DNA of 64,000 nt from Methyloligella sp. GL2 (GCF_013341275.1 NZ_CP054476.1:1439501-1503500), one strand, 5' to 3'. Counted from the stretch's first letter, positions 28,698 through 38,160 are shown. Notes: generated from the sequence alone by a model not told the origin. Numbers and translations: made by a program.

Positions 28698-29654
28698 ATG
28701 TTTCCCCCATTCGACCCGGACCGCGGAGACCGCAAGTCGCTGCAGCGGGTCTTCCCGCGCGGTCAGGTTCCGATCCGCGTGCTGGTGCCCAATCTGTTCA
28801 CCCTGCTCGGGCTTTGCGCCGGGATGACCGCTATCCGCATGGCCATCGAGGCGCGCTGGGAGATGGCCGTTGCGGCCCTGGTTTTCGCTGCCTTTCTCGA
28901 TGGCATCGACGGGCGCCTGGCGCGGCTGCTGAAAGCCTCCTCGCGCTTTGGAGCAGAGCTGGACAGCCTGGCCGATTTCGTCAATTTCGGTGTTGCGCCG
29001 GCGATCATCGTCTATAGCTGGTCGCTGGGCGATCTGGGCGGCACCGGCTGGATCGCGGTGCTGGTCTTCGCGGTCTGCGTTGCTTTGCGCCTGGCCCGGT
29101 TCAACGCCGCTCTGGACAATACCGATCAGCCGGCCTGGAAGAGCAGCTATTTCGTCGGGGTGCCGGCGCCGGCGGGGGCGATCATCCTGCTCCTGCCGCT
29201 CTATGCCCAGAATCTCGGCCTGCATCTGCCGGAGCTGACGCCGCTGGTGTTGGTCTACACCATCGTGGTCGCGCTTTTGATGGTGAGCCGGGTGCCGACC
29301 TTCTCCGGCAAGGCCATCGGCTGGCGTATCCAGCGCGAATACGTGCCGCCGCTCTTCGTGTTTTCGGCGCTGTTCGTGGCTTCGCTCTTGACCTATCCGG
29401 CGATCACGCTTGCCGTCGGCTCGGTGCTCTATCTGGCCTTGATCCCGGTCAGCGTCTACCGCTATCAGAAGCGTCTTGCGGTTGAAGCCAATGCGGCCGG
29501 GGTATCTCCGGCTGAGACGGACGCTGCACCGGAAAGATCCAAAGGAAACGGTGCCAATCGGCAAGGAAATGGGGTAAGACGCGGCAGTTTTGTTGGGAAA
29601 GATGCCGCGCGCAGCACGGGCGATAACGAGAAATCCGAAGAAACGCGTCGCTGA
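28698..29654 (+). CDS. pssA: CDP-diacylglycerol--serine O-phosphatidyltransferase
   Basis: The 318-residue membrane protein has the CDP-alcohol phosphotransferase motif DGIDGRLARLL...SSRFGAELDSLADF followed by several hydrophobic helices. It makes phosphatidylserine from CDP-diacylglycerol and serine, supplying psd just upstream. The last ~60 residues (AVEANAAGVSPAET onward) are polar and low in complexity, longer than usual for the family and probably disordered cytoplasmic tail. ATG 28698 is in a weak ribosome-binding context. Confidence 0.93.
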   Translation: MFPPFDPDRGDRKSLQRVFPRGQVPIRVLVPNLFTLLGLCAGMTAIRMAIEARWEMAVAALVFAAFLDGIDGRLARLLKASSRFGAELDSLADFVNFGVAPAIIVYSWSLGDLGGTGWIAVLVFAVCVALRLARFNAALDNTDQPAWKSSYFVGVPAPAGAIILLLPLYAQNLGLHLPELTPLVLVYTIVVALLMVSRVPTFSGKAIGWRIQREYVPPLFVFSALFVASLLTYPAITLAVGSVLYLALIPVSVYRYQKRLAVEANAAGVSPAETDAAPERSKGNGANRQGNGVRRGSFVGKDAARSTGDNEKSEETRR

Positions 29655-29752
29655 ACTGTCTGGTTTTGGCCCCATTTTCTGCCCATAAGCGGAGCAGTTG
29701 GGCTATACACGACGTTTCCGCGCGTATGAGTTGAGATTTGTAAGGGGGCAGT

Positions 29753-30661
29753 ATGAAGCAAACGCTTTCGACCTATCTTCGACAGCTCGAAGCCGAAAGC
29801 ATCCACATCATGCGGGAGGTCGCCGCAGAGTTCGACAACCCCGTGATGCTTTACTCGATCGGCAAGGATTCTGCCGTGATGCTTCATCTGGCGATGAAGG
29901 CATTTTATCCGAGTAAGCCGCCCTTTCCGCTTCTCCACATCGATACCACCTGGAAATTCAAGGAGATGATCGCTTTCCGCGATGCGGAAGTTGAACGTCT
30001 CAACCTGAATCTCAAGGTCTATACCAACGAGCAGGGCGTGCGCGACGCGATCTCGCCGATCACCCATGGCAGCGCGCTCTATACCGACATCATGAAGACC
30101 CAGGCGCTGAAGCAGGCCTTGAGCGCCGGCGGCTACGACGCCGCGTTCGGCGGGGCGCGCCGCGACGAGGAGAAGTCGCGCGCCAAGGAGCGCATCTACT
30201 CGTTCCGCAACGCCTCGCATAACTGGGATCCGAAGCGCCAGCGTCCGGAGCTGTGGCGGCTGGCCAACAACCATCTGGCGCCGGGGGAGAGCATGCGCGT
30301 CTTCCCGCTCTCCAACTGGACCGAGCTCGACGTCTGGACCTACATCTACCTGGAAGACATCCCCGTGGTGCCGCTCTATTTCGCCAAGGAGCGGCCCGTG
30401 GTGGAGCGCGACGGCATGCTGATCATGGTCGATGACGACCGGCTGCCGCTGGAGCCGGGCGAGACGCCGCAAATGCGCAAGATCCGCTTCCGTACGCTTG
30501 GCTGCTATCCGCTCACCGGGGCGGTGGAATCCGATGCCACGACGCTGCCCGAGGTGATCGAGGAGCTGGTCGGGGCGCGCTCCTCGGAGCGCCAGGGCCG
30601 CATCATCGATCACGACCAGTCCGGCTCGATGGAGAAGAAGAAGCAAGAGGGTTATTTCTAA
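29753..30661 (+). CDS. cysD: sulfate adenylyltransferase subunit 2
   Basis: The 302-residue protein has the PP-loop [32 protein letters not shown], the [16 protein letters not shown] segment and C-terminal [12 protein letters not shown], all typical of CysD. With CysN it makes adenosine 5'-phosphosulfate from sulfate and ATP, driven by GTP hydrolysis. A GTAAGGGGGCAGT ribosome-binding site precedes the ATG. Its TAA stop shares a base with the ATG of cysNC, so the two subunits are coupled. Confidence 0.96.
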   Translation: MKQTLSTYLRQLEAESIHIMREVAAEFDNPVMLYSIGKDSAVMLHLAMKAFYPSKPPFPLLHIDTTWKFKEMIAFRDAEVERLNLNLKVYTNEQGVRDAISPITHGSALYTDIMKTQALKQALSAGGYDAAFGGARRDEEKSRAKERIYSFRNASHNWDPKRQRPELWRLANNHLAPGESMRVFPLSNWTELDVWTYIYLEDIPVVPLYFAKERPVVERDGMLIMVDDDRLPLEPGETPQMRKIRFRTLGCYPLTGAVESDATTLPEVIEELVGARSSERQGRIIDHDQSGSMEKKKQEGYF

Positions 30662-32580
30662 TGGCGCATCTTCAAGTTGTCGGTTCCGATAAAGACGACG
30701 CCGAAGCCCGTCTCAATGCGCGCCTCGCCGCCGAGGAAGAGCGCGGCCTCTTGCGGTTTCTCACCTGCGGCAGCGTCGATGACGGCAAGAGCACGCTGAT
30801 CGGGCGCCTGCTGTTCGATGCCGCGCAGGTCTACGAGGACCAGCTCAAGGGCGCCGAACGCGACAGCACCCATGGCCGCGCCGGAAGCGGCGGGGAGATC
30901 GATCTCTCCTTGCTGGTGGACGGTCTGCAGGCGGAGCGCGAGCAGGGCATCACCATCGATGTCGCCTATCGCTATTTCTCCACGCCGCGGCGGAAGTTCA
31001 TCGTCGCCGATACGCCGGGCCATGTGCAGTACACCCGCAATATGGCCACCGGTGCTTCCAACTGCGATTTCGCGGTGCTGTTGGTGGATGCGCGGAACGG
31101 CGTTCTGAACCAGACGCGGCGCCATGCCTGCATCTGCTCGCTGCTCGGCATCCGCAAGGTGGCGGTCGCCGTCAACAAGATGGATCTGATCGATTACGAC
31201 GAGGCCAAGTTCCAGGCCATCGTCGAGGATTTCACCAATTTCGCCGGCTCGCTCGGCTTCGAGGACATCACCTTCATCCCGGTTTCGGCGCTGAAGGGCG
31301 ACAATGTCATGGAGCCGAGCAACCATATGCGCTGGTATCACGGCCCGACGCTGCTCGGCCATCTGGAGACGGTGCGTGTCGACCGCGCCGCCCGGACCGA
31401 GCCGTTCCGTTTCACAGTGCAATGGGTGAACCGGCCGCATCTGGATTTCCGCGGCTATTCGGGGTCCATTGCCGGCGGCACCATCCGTCCGGGCGAGGAG
31501 GTGGTGATCAACCCCTCGGGCAAGCGGGTGCATGTGGCGCGCATCGTCACCGCCGACGGCGATCTGGAAGAGGCCGAGGCCGGCGACGCCGTGACCCTGG
31601 TCTTCGCCGAAGAGGTGGATGCAAGCCGCGGCGACATCATCTCCAAGGTGGACGAGGCGCCGGCCGTCGCCGATCAGATCGCCGCGCGGGTGATCTGGTT
31701 CGAGGAAGAGCCGATGCTGCCGGGCCGCTCCTACGCCATCAAATGCGGCACTCAGGAGACCACCGCCACCATCAGCAGCCTGAAATACAAGCTGAATGTC
31801 GACAATCTCGATCACGTCGCCGGCAAGACGCTGGATATGAACGAGGTCGGCAGCTGCAACATCGCCACCGGCCGGCCGCTGGTGTTCGACCCTTATGCCG
31901 ATATTCCGGAGACCGGCAGCTTCCTGCTGATCGACCGTCTCAACAACACGACGGTCGCGGCCGGCATGATCGAGTTCGGTCTGCGCCGCGCCACCAATGT
32001 GCAGTGGCAGGAGCTCTCCATCGACAAGGTGGCGCGTTCCGGCCTGAAGGGGCAGAAGCCCTGCGTGCTTTGGTTCACCGGTCTGTCCGGCTCGGGCAAG
32101 TCGACCATCGCCAATATGATGGAGAAGCGGCTGCACGCCATGGGCCGGCATACTTACGTGCTGGACGGCGACAATGTCCGCCACGGGCTGAATAAGGATC
32201 TCGGCTTCTCCGACGCCGATCGGGTGGAGAATATCCGCCGCGTGGCGGAGACCGCCAAGCTGTTCGTGGAAGCCGGCGTGATCGTCATGGTCTCCTTCAT
32301 CTCGCCGTTCCGCTCCGAGCGCCGCATGGCGCGTGAGCTGTTCGACGATGGGGAGTTCCTGGAAGTGTTCGTCGATACGCCTTTGGCCGTGTGCGAGGAG
32401 CGCGATCCGAAGGGCCTCTACAAGAAGGCGCGGGCCGGGCTGATCTCCAACTTCACCGGCGTGGATTCCGAATACGAGCAGCCGGAAAATCCGGAATATG
32501 CCATGCGGACCGCCGAGGCTTCGGCGGACGAAGCGGCCGAGAAGCTGCTCACGGAGCTCCGCCGCCGCGGCATCATCTAG
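30661..32580 (+). CDS. cysNC: bifunctional sulfate adenylyltransferase subunit 1/adenylylsulfate kinase
   Basis: The 639-residue fusion has an N-terminal EF-Tu-like GTPase (CGSVDDGKSTLIGRLL, VADTPGHVQYTRNMATGAS, VNKMDL) with beta-barrel domains. The C-terminal CysC kinase begins at about residue 455 (VLWFTGLSGSGKSTIAN, LDGDNVRHGLNKDLGFS, SPFRSERRMAR). It completes APS synthesis with CysD and phosphorylates APS to PAPS. The fusion is the NodQ-like arrangement common in alphaproteobacteria. No other cys genes (reductases, transport) are adjacent. A palindrome lies 34 bases after the stop. Confidence 0.96.
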   Translation: MAHLQVVGSDKDDAEARLNARLAAEEERGLLRFLTCGSVDDGKSTLIGRLLFDAAQVYEDQLKGAERDSTHGRAGSGGEIDLSLLVDGLQAEREQGITIDVAYRYFSTPRRKFIVADTPGHVQYTRNMATGASNCDFAVLLVDARNGVLNQTRRHACICSLLGIRKVAVAVNKMDLIDYDEAKFQAIVEDFTNFAGSLGFEDITFIPVSALKGDNVMEPSNHMRWYHGPTLLGHLETVRVDRAARTEPFRFTVQWVNRPHLDFRGYSGSIAGGTIRPGEEVVINPSGKRVHVARIVTADGDLEEAEAGDAVTLVFAEEVDASRGDIISKVDEAPAVADQIAARVIWFEEEPMLPGRSYAIKCGTQETTATISSLKYKLNVDNLDHVAGKTLDMNEVGSCNIATGRPLVFDPYADIPETGSFLLIDRLNNTTVAAGMIEFGLRRATNVQWQELSIDKVARSGLKGQKPCVLWFTGLSGSGKSTIANMMEKRLHAMGRHTYVLDGDNVRHGLNKDLGFSDADRVENIRRVAETAKLFVEAGVIVMVSFISPFRSERRMARELFDDGEFLEVFVDTPLAVCEERDPKGLYKKARAGLISNFTGVDSEYEQPENPEYAMRTAEASADEAAEKLLTELRRRGII

Positions 32581-32613
32581 CGGATTTTAGAAAGACAGCG
32601 CGTTTTAAGCTTT

Positions 32614-32637
32614 TAGCCGGGGCAGTGCCCCCGGCTA
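32614..32637. terminator. hairpin between convergent genes (possible terminator)
   Basis: TAGCCGGGG and CCCCGGCTA form a 9-bp GC-rich stem around a 6-base loop, between cysNC and the convergent gene whose stop codon lies in the stem. There is no downstream T-run on the plus strand, so it may only stabilise the 3' end or need Rho. Confidence 0.45.
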
Positions 32638-33108
32638 GCTCAGGCTGGCGAGGACGATGAAGGCCGTCACGGTCAGCATCGCCATGCCGGCAATGCCTGC
32701 GATGAACAGGATCGTCGCCTCTTTCTGACGCCGCTCGAAATCCCCCAGCAGCGCTTTCAGCGACATCTCGCTCGGCTTGGGCAGGGAGGGCAGCTCCAAC
32801 GGGTCGGCCTCTTCCTCGGGCGCGGCGGCTACCGGCGCGTGCGCCGGCCTCACGCTGTCATTCGCCGCTTCCGGAAAGGTCTCGCGAAAACCGCGGTCCA
32901 TCTCGGCCAGCATTTGCTCAAGCTGGGCGGAGAAGGCGTTCTCCGGCGAAGAGTCCGGGAAAACTTCGGTGCGCTCTCCGGTCTCGTTGGCGGCCTGTAT
33001 CACGCTGCCGCCGGCGCGCTGGAATGGCACCACATTGTGCCGGACCGCCTGTCCGGAACCGGTGCGCGGGGACGAAATATTTGCGCCAGAAGTAAAGGAT
33101 CCGCTCAT
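32635..33108 (-). CDS. tail-anchored membrane protein of unknown function
   Basis: This 157-residue protein is polar and low in complexity for ~130 residues. Helical pieces include NAFSAQLEQMLAEMDRGFRETF and PSLPKPSEMSLKALLGDFERRQ. It ends in a single C-terminal transmembrane helix (ILFIAGIAGMAMLTVTAFIV), so it is a tail-anchored topology with the bulk in the cytoplasm. No family is recognised. It is convergent with cysNC. The DNA looks like normal host composition, so it is probably a real gene, though weakly supported by content alone. Confidence 0.6.
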   Translation of the reverse strand: MSGSFTSGANISSPRTGSGQAVRHNVVPFQRAGGSVIQAANETGERTEVFPDSSPENAFSAQLEQMLAEMDRGFRETFPEAANDSVRPAHAPVAAAPEEEADPLELPSLPKPSEMSLKALLGDFERRQKEATILFIAGIAGMAMLTVTAFIVLASLS

Positions 33109-33267
33109 TGCCGCCTCCCTTAAGCCCCTGAGGGCTTCGACAAAATACTACCCTTGCGGTCGAGGGGCGGAGACTAGCGGGGGAGTGGGGCGCGATCTGG
33201 TCCTGAATGCGGCAAGGGTGGGACGCATATGCACGCAAAGCGCGAAAACGCCCGATCCAGGATTGCG

Positions 33268-34302
33268 TTAGATACTGGGCACCGTAAGCAGCTCCCGATT
33301 CAGCCGATCCATCATGGCGCTATAGCGGCGATAGGCGAGGCGGTTGAGGCCAAGCTTCGCGGCGATGGCGCTGGGAAGGATATCCAGCCAGTAGAGCTTG
33401 AGCAGCCGAGCATCGTGTCTCTCGCCTTCGAGGGCGTGGAGAATTTGCGGCGCCAGCCGGTAATAGCGGGCGATGGCTTCCGGGCCGCCGGGTGCCTTGG
33501 CCAGGTAAGTATCGCGGTAGCGGCGAAGGGTGCGCAGCTCGAAGCAATCGTCGGGAAGGCCGAGCAGGGAACAGCAGGCCGTGGTCATGAAGCAGCCCAC
33601 CGCCGGCTCTTCGCATTTGCCGGCCTCGGCATCGGCGAGAAGCCGTTCGCGTTCGCCTTGCGCCCAGCTCAACGCCTGGCGCATCGGCTCCAGATCGAGA
33701 TTGAAGCCGCAGGTCTGCTTATCTCCGATCTTCAAGGTGAGCTGTAAGCTCTTCTCCGAGCGCAGGAAAACGCCGAAGGCCGTGGGCATGATCACATTGG
33801 CGGTGTCGGCTTCGATCTGGTTGCAGACGCCGCAAAGCTTCTTCTCCATCAGCACGTCGCCCTTGGCGTTCCGCACGGTGATCGTGTTGCTGTCCTTGAT
33901 CAGCATGTCCTTCGGCAAGGGCACCATGTCGGGATCGCCGAACAGGGAAAGCCGCGAATCGTAATTGTCGTTGACCTCGCAGCCGATCCAGAGCAGGTCG
34001 CATTTGGTGGTGTATTTGACTTCCGGAATGCGGGCGGCCGCCACCGTGCTGGTGGCAAGCCCGGTCCACTCGCCGAAATCCTTGGTGGTGTAGCAATCGG
34101 GCGGGCCGGACGGCGCGTCGGCACTCTCGTCGCCGAAATCGCTATCGTCGAAATCGTCCGGATTGGGCGCTTGGTTTTGATCTTGGCTTTGATTTTGGGT
34201 CTGGCCCGAATCCTGGGCAAAGCCTGGGACGGGGCGCAAGAGCTGGGTGCCTGCAGCGGCAGCCATCAGCCCTAAGATCCGGCGACGCGTGGTCAGAAGC
34301 AT
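33268..34302 (-). CDS. Tat-exported protein with C-terminal CFI-box-like domain
   Basis: The 344-residue protein has a twin-arginine-type signal (TTRRRILGLMAAAAGTQLL) followed by a Gln/Asn/Asp-rich linker. Residues ~75-225 form a cysteine-containing domain (TTKCDLLWIGCEVN, KKLCGVCNQIE, KQTCGFNLDL) faintly like the IalB family. Residues ~240 on match the CFI-box pattern, CFMTTACCS, LRTLRRYRDTYLAK and ARYYRLAPQI, usually written CFIATAAYGS...LRRFRDRYL. There is no C-terminal membrane anchor or sorting signal after the box. Function is unknown. It sits beside tRNA-Gln. Confidence 0.7.
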   Translation of the reverse strand: MLLTTRRRILGLMAAAAGTQLLRPVPGFAQDSGQTQNQSQDQNQAPNPDDFDDSDFGDESADAPSGPPDCYTTKDFGEWTGLATSTVAAARIPEVKYTTKCDLLWIGCEVNDNYDSRLSLFGDPDMVPLPKDMLIKDSNTITVRNAKGDVLMEKKLCGVCNQIEADTANVIMPTAFGVFLRSEKSLQLTLKIGDKQTCGFNLDLEPMRQALSWAQGERERLLADAEAGKCEEPAVGCFMTTACCSLLGLPDDCFELRTLRRYRDTYLAKAPGGPEAIARYYRLAPQILHALEGERHDARLLKLYWLDILPSAIAAKLGLNRLAYRRYSAMMDRLNRELLTVPSI

Positions 34303-34371
34303 GGCACCGCCTCACAATCGCTCATTGGCTTTTCGTCCTTAGAGCTCGGCCGGCTAGTTGATAGCGAGGAA

Positions 34372-34445
34372 TGGCTGGGGGACTAGGATTCGAACCTAGA
34401 CTGGCGGAGTCAGAGTCCGCTGTCCTACCATTAGACGATCCCCCA
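34372..34445 (-). tRNA. tRNA-Gln(CTG)
   Basis: The reverse strand folds as a tRNA. The acceptor TGGGGGA pairs with TCCCCCA, discriminator G, and CCA is encoded at 34372-34374. The anticodon stem GCGGA/TCCGC encloses loop CTCTGAC, giving anticodon CTG (reads CAG, glutamine). The T arm TAGGTTCGAATCCTA is intact. A leading U1 is usual for tRNA-Gln. Confidence 0.96.
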
Positions 34446-34662
34446 TCGAGATCCATTAGATGGGATTGCTTTGGCCCCGAAAACAAGGGGCCGCGCCCCT
34501 CGGTTCCGATGGTGCAGGCCCTTCTACCCGCTGCCGCGCAGGTTTTGCAAGCCTCTCCAGCGGCTAAGCGGCAATTCCTTTACGTAATTTTCGGATTGTG
34601 CGGGTAATTTTGCGGCCCGAAGGCGCAAAATAAGCGCCGGATCGTGACCACAGGAGCGTCTT

Positions 34663-35253
34663 CTGACCGCCGCAAGCGAACAAGCCGTCCGCGACAGGCT
34701 GCCCAACGATATGACGCGTTTGGAGGCGGCGCTGCAGGCTTTGCGCGACACCAAGGGGCCGGATGAGTCCGCGACGGTGCTGGGCGCAAAATGCCTTTCG
34801 GTGGTGATCGAGCATCTGCTTGCCAGCGGGCTGTCGAAGGAAGACCTGCGCCCGCTGGAAGAGCTGCGCGACGTGGCCAGGGATAACAAGGTCACGGCGC
34901 CGGAAAAGAATCGCCGCAAAGGCGCGCCGCCCTCCGATGCGTTGCTGGGGCGGGTCGCTGCGATTATCGATCTTCTGGTGAAGGCCGGCTACGAGGAACA
35001 GGAGGCTGCGCAGGCGATCATGCGGCGTCTGGTTGCCGCCGGCGTCTCCCCGCCGGTTTCCGGGGGCGATGCGCGGGGCTGGAAGCGCCTGCTCGTTTGG
35101 CGATCGCATCTGCTGCATGGCGTTGCCTCGGAAGAAGCGGTCGAATCGCATAAAGAGTTCACCGCGCAGCTGGAAGAGATTCCGGCCTCGGAGCGGGTTC
35201 GGGCGGTGCTGGAGCACCAAATCTGGGACCGCAGGCGCAAGCCAAAAGCCTAG
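34663..35253 (+). CDS. conserved-looking hypothetical protein with possible CTG start
   Basis: The ORF from ATG 34711 gives 180 residues, but that ATG has no ribosome-binding site. In the same frame the sequence is open upstream to a CTG at 34663 preceded by AGGAG six bases away, giving 196 residues (LTAASEQAVRDRLPNDMTRLEAALQAL in two parts). I set the boundary there with low confidence. The protein is helical and charged: a four-helix-like N-terminal half (EALRDTKGPDESATVLGAK, VIEHLLASGLSKEDL) and a C-terminal half with ASEEAVESHKEFTAQLEEI and IWDRRRKPKA. No family is recognised. It stands alone between tRNA-Gln and the ppx-like gene. Confidence 0.5.
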   Translation: MTAASEQAVRDRLPNDMTRLEAALQALRDTKGPDESATVLGAKCLSVVIEHLLASGLSKEDLRPLEELRDVARDNKVTAPEKNRRKGAPPSDALLGRVAAIIDLLVKAGYEEQEAAQAIMRRLVAAGVSPPVSGGDARGWKRLLVWRSHLLHGVASEEAVESHKEFTAQLEEIPASERVRAVLEHQIWDRRRKPKA

Positions 35254-35431
35254 CTTTGGCGCCAAATATCGTTCGATCGTAAGAAAAATCCCTCAGCGGA
35301 CGCGGTTTTCCACGCCGGAAAAGCGGCTTTCGCCGGGTCAATTCGCTTGGTACATTAAATAATTGGACCCTCGTGCAGCCCATCCGAGGATGGAGATTTG
35401 GGCGGCTTTTTGGGCATTGAGGTTAAAGACC

Positions 35432-36700
35432 GTGACAGGGCCGAGCGGTGATGCCCGCACGGCTGCTATGGCGCCGCGCGACTTCGTAGGCGCGCGGGAC
35501 GGAAGCAATGACGGCGTAACAGGCGAAGCTTCGGCATTACCGCCACAGCCGCCTGCGCCCGCAATTGCGGACGGCTTGGTGCAGGCAGCCAATGGGGCGA
35601 CGAAAAAGGGCGTACGCCCTCGCCAGTCTGCGCCCGCCATTTATGGCGCGCTCGATCTTGGCACCAATAATTGCCGGCTTCTGGTGGCGCGCCCCTCGCG
35701 GCGCGGCTTTTTCGTTATCGATGCGTTTTCGCGGATCATCCGCCTCGGCGAAGGCTTGCTGGGGGCGGGGCGTCTGTCGGAGTCGGCCATCGAGCGCACC
35801 GTCGATGCGCTGAAGATCTGTGCCGAGAAGATGAGCCGGCGCGGGGTGTCCCGCTCGCGGCTGATCGCCACCGAGGCTTGCCGCATCGCCGCCAATCGCG
35901 AGGAGTTCCTGGAGCGGATCTACCGGGAGACCGGGCTTTCCATCGAGATCGTGAACCAGGAGACGGAAGCCAAGCTGGCCGTCTCGGGCTGTGCCTCGCT
36001 GATCGATCCGAGCAGCGATTGGGCGCTGATCTTCGATATCGGCGGGGGCAGCTCGGAGCTGATCTGGCTCGATCTGTCCCGTTTCCGCCGGCCTTGGCGC
36101 GGCACGCTGTCCGACCGCATCGTGGTGCAAGACTGCATGTCGGCCTGGACCTCGCTGCCCATCGGGGTGGTGAATCTGGCCGAGCGCCATGGCGGGCGGG
36201 ACGTCTCGCCGGAGAGCTATGAGGCGATGATCGCCGATGTGACGGCGGCTTTGCAGCCCTTCGAGGAGACCCACCGCTTCGCCGAGCGCACGAAAGGCGC
36301 CCATACCCATTTCCTCGGCACCTCCGGCACGGTGACCACCATCGCCGGGGTGCATTTGAAGCTTCCCTATTACGAGCGGCGGCGGGTCGACGGCTGCTGG
36401 CTGACGGCGGACGATGCGCTACAGGTCTCCAACGACCTCAGCGCCATGAGTTATGCGGAGCGCGTGGCGCAGCCTTGCATCGGCCAGGAGCGGGCCGATC
36501 TGGTGCTGGCCGGCTGCGCAATTCTGGAAGCGATGTTCCGTATGTGGCCGTGCGAGCGGGTGCGGGTGGCCGACCGGGGCTTGCGCGAAGGTATTCTCAC
36601 CACCTTGATGGCCGAGGATGGGCATGAGGGGTATTCCCGCCGCCGGCGCCGCAGCCGGCGCAAGGGCTCCTCGGGCAAGCAGCGGCGCTCCAGCTCTTAA
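35432..36700 (+). CDS. Ppx/GppA phosphatase family protein
   Basis: The catalytic domain begins YGALDLGTNNCRLLVARPS, with FDIGGGSSELIW (phosphate loop), LIATEACRIAANREEF, and the C-terminal GTSGTVTTIAGV. These are the actin-like ASKHA motifs of exopolyphosphatase/guanosine pentaphosphate phosphatase. The start is uncertain: GTG 35432 (GAGG nine bases upstream) gives 422 residues with a ~70-residue low-complexity leader; a TTG at 35363 would lengthen it. The final ~30 residues are basic (SRRRRRSRRKGSSGKQRRSSS) and could bind polyphosphate or RNA. In many Hyphomicrobiales this gene directly precedes rlmE; here a divergent MFS gene lies between. Confidence 0.85.
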   Translation: MTGPSGDARTAAMAPRDFVGARDGSNDGVTGEASALPPQPPAPAIADGLVQAANGATKKGVRPRQSAPAIYGALDLGTNNCRLLVARPSRRGFFVIDAFSRIIRLGEGLLGAGRLSESAIERTVDALKICAEKMSRRGVSRSRLIATEACRIAANREEFLERIYRETGLSIEIVNQETEAKLAVSGCASLIDPSSDWALIFDIGGGSSELIWLDLSRFRRPWRGTLSDRIVVQDCMSAWTSLPIGVVNLAERHGGRDVSPESYEAMIADVTAALQPFEETHRFAERTKGAHTHFLGTSGTVTTIAGVHLKLPYYERRRVDGCWLTADDALQVSNDLSAMSYAERVAQPCIGQERADLVLAGCAILEAMFRMWPCERVRVADRGLREGILTTLMAEDGHEGYSRRRRRSRRKGSSGKQRRSSS

Positions 36701-36735
36701 AACACGCATCGTCCAAGCGCGAGATTGCCGGACGC

Positions 36736-38160
36736 CTAGCGAACCGGCGTGGTGCTCTCTTCCGGCGTGGCGCCGAGCTCGATGCCGCGGCGCGACAGGC
36801 TGCTGCCGGCCTCGTCGGGCAGTTTGCGGAACACCAGAAGCGAGCTGACCGAAATCGCCGCTACCACCAGGAAGGGCAGGGCGAAATCCTCCGCCGTCAC
36901 GGCGTGGCTGCCGCGTCCCCAGCGCTCGGCCTCCAGCACCAACGCGGCCACCGCGACGCCGGCGGAGATGGAGAGCTGCTGCAGCACCGAGGCAAAGCTC
37001 GTCGCCCGGCTCATCGCCTTGGTGTCGAGATCGGCATAGGCCAGGGAGTTGATGGAGGTGAATTGCAGCGAGCGGAAGAAGCCGCCGGCGAGCAGCACCA
37101 AAATGATGACGATATGCGGTGTCAGCTCGGTGAAGAAGGCGGCGGCCGCGATAAAGCAGCTTGAGAGCACCGCGTTCACCACCAGGATGCGCCGGAAGCC
37201 GAAGCGATGCAGGATCGGCTTTGCTGCGGTCTTCATGGTGATGGCGCCGATGGCCCCGGCGAAGGTCAGCATGCCGGATTGAAATGCGCTCATGCCGAAG
37301 CCGACCTGGAACAGCAGCGGCAGCAGGAAGGGGCCGGCGCCGATACCGATGCGGTAGATGAAGCCGCCGACCACGCTCGCATAGAAGGTTTTCACCTTCA
37401 GCAGATCCAGATCGAGAATCGGATTCGGCACGCGGCGGGCATGGCGGACATAGAGCCAGCAGACGAAGCCGCCGCCGATCAGCATGCCGGCGGCAAGGCT
37501 GGTCGGCAGCAGATCCTGGCCGATGGTGGTGAAGCCGAAGGCAAGTCCCGAAAGGCCGATGCCCGAAAGCACAAAACCCTTCAAATCCAAGGGCGGAACC
37601 GTCTCTTCCTTAATGTTGTGGATGAAGTTGGTCGCCAGGATGAATCCCAAAATGCCGATGGGGATGTTGATCCAGAAGATCCAGCGCCAGTCGAGGAAGG
37701 TGGTGATGAAGCCGCCGAGCGGGGGGCCGAGCACCGGCCCCATCAGCGCCGGGATGGTCAGCCAGGCGAGGGCCGAGATCAGATCCTTCTTCGGCACCGA
37801 ACGCAGAATCACCAGCCGCCCGACCGGCACCATCATCGCCCCGCCGATCCCCTGCAGCACGCGGAAGGCAACGAATTGGCCGAGATTGTCGGCAAAGCCG
37901 CACAGCGCCGAGCCGACGGTGAACACCACGATGGCCCAGCGGAACACGGTGCGGGCGCCATAGCGGTCCGCCATCCAGCCGCTCAGCGGAATGAACACCG
38001 CCAGCGACAGCAGATAAGAGGTCAGCGCCAGCTTCAGGGCGATCGGGTCCTCATGCAGATCGGCGGCGATGGCCGGCAGCGAGGTGGCGATCACCGTGGA
38101 GTCCATGGTTTCCATGAACAGGGCGACGGCGACGATGAGGGTGACGAAATAGCGGGGCAT
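36736..38160 (-). CDS. MFS drug transporter, DHA2 family (EmrB/QacA-like)
   Basis: The 474-residue membrane protein has about 14 predicted helices. It starts FVTLIVAVALFMETMDSTVIATSLPAIA (the DHA2 motif D1-type opening). It continues with DRYGARTVFRWAIVVFTVGS (motif A), LQGIGGAMMVPVGRLVI (motif B region) and ALMGPVLGPPLGGFITTFLDWRWIFWINIPIG (motif C and the WRWIFWIN signature). These are proton-driven exporters of hydrophobic drugs or biocides. No adaptor (EmrA/HlyD) or regulator is adjacent. It is inserted, on the opposite strand, between the Ppx/GppA gene and rlmE. Confidence 0.9.
   Translation of the reverse strand: MPRYFVTLIVAVALFMETMDSTVIATSLPAIAADLHEDPIALKLALTSYLLSLAVFIPLSGWMADRYGARTVFRWAIVVFTVGSALCGFADNLGQFVAFRVLQGIGGAMMVPVGRLVILRSVPKKDLISALAWLTIPALMGPVLGPPLGGFITTFLDWRWIFWINIPIGILGFILATNFIHNIKEETVPPLDLKGFVLSGIGLSGLAFGFTTIGQDLLPTSLAAGMLIGGGFVCWLYVRHARRVPNPILDLDLLKVKTFYASVVGGFIYRIGIGAGPFLLPLLFQVGFGMSAFQSGMLTFAGAIGAITMKTAAKPILHRFGFRRILVVNAVLSSCFIAAAAFFTELTPHIVIILVLLAGGFFRSLQFTSINSLAYADLDTKAMSRATSFASVLQQLSISAGVAVAALVLEAERWGRGSHAVTAEDFALPFLVVAAISVSSLLVFRKLPDEAGSSLSRRGIELGATPEESTTPVR

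Noticed and set aside
30658-32184. 508-codon antisense ORF over cysNC
   Set aside because: Shadow of a well-supported gene; His/Arg-rich translation with no family features.
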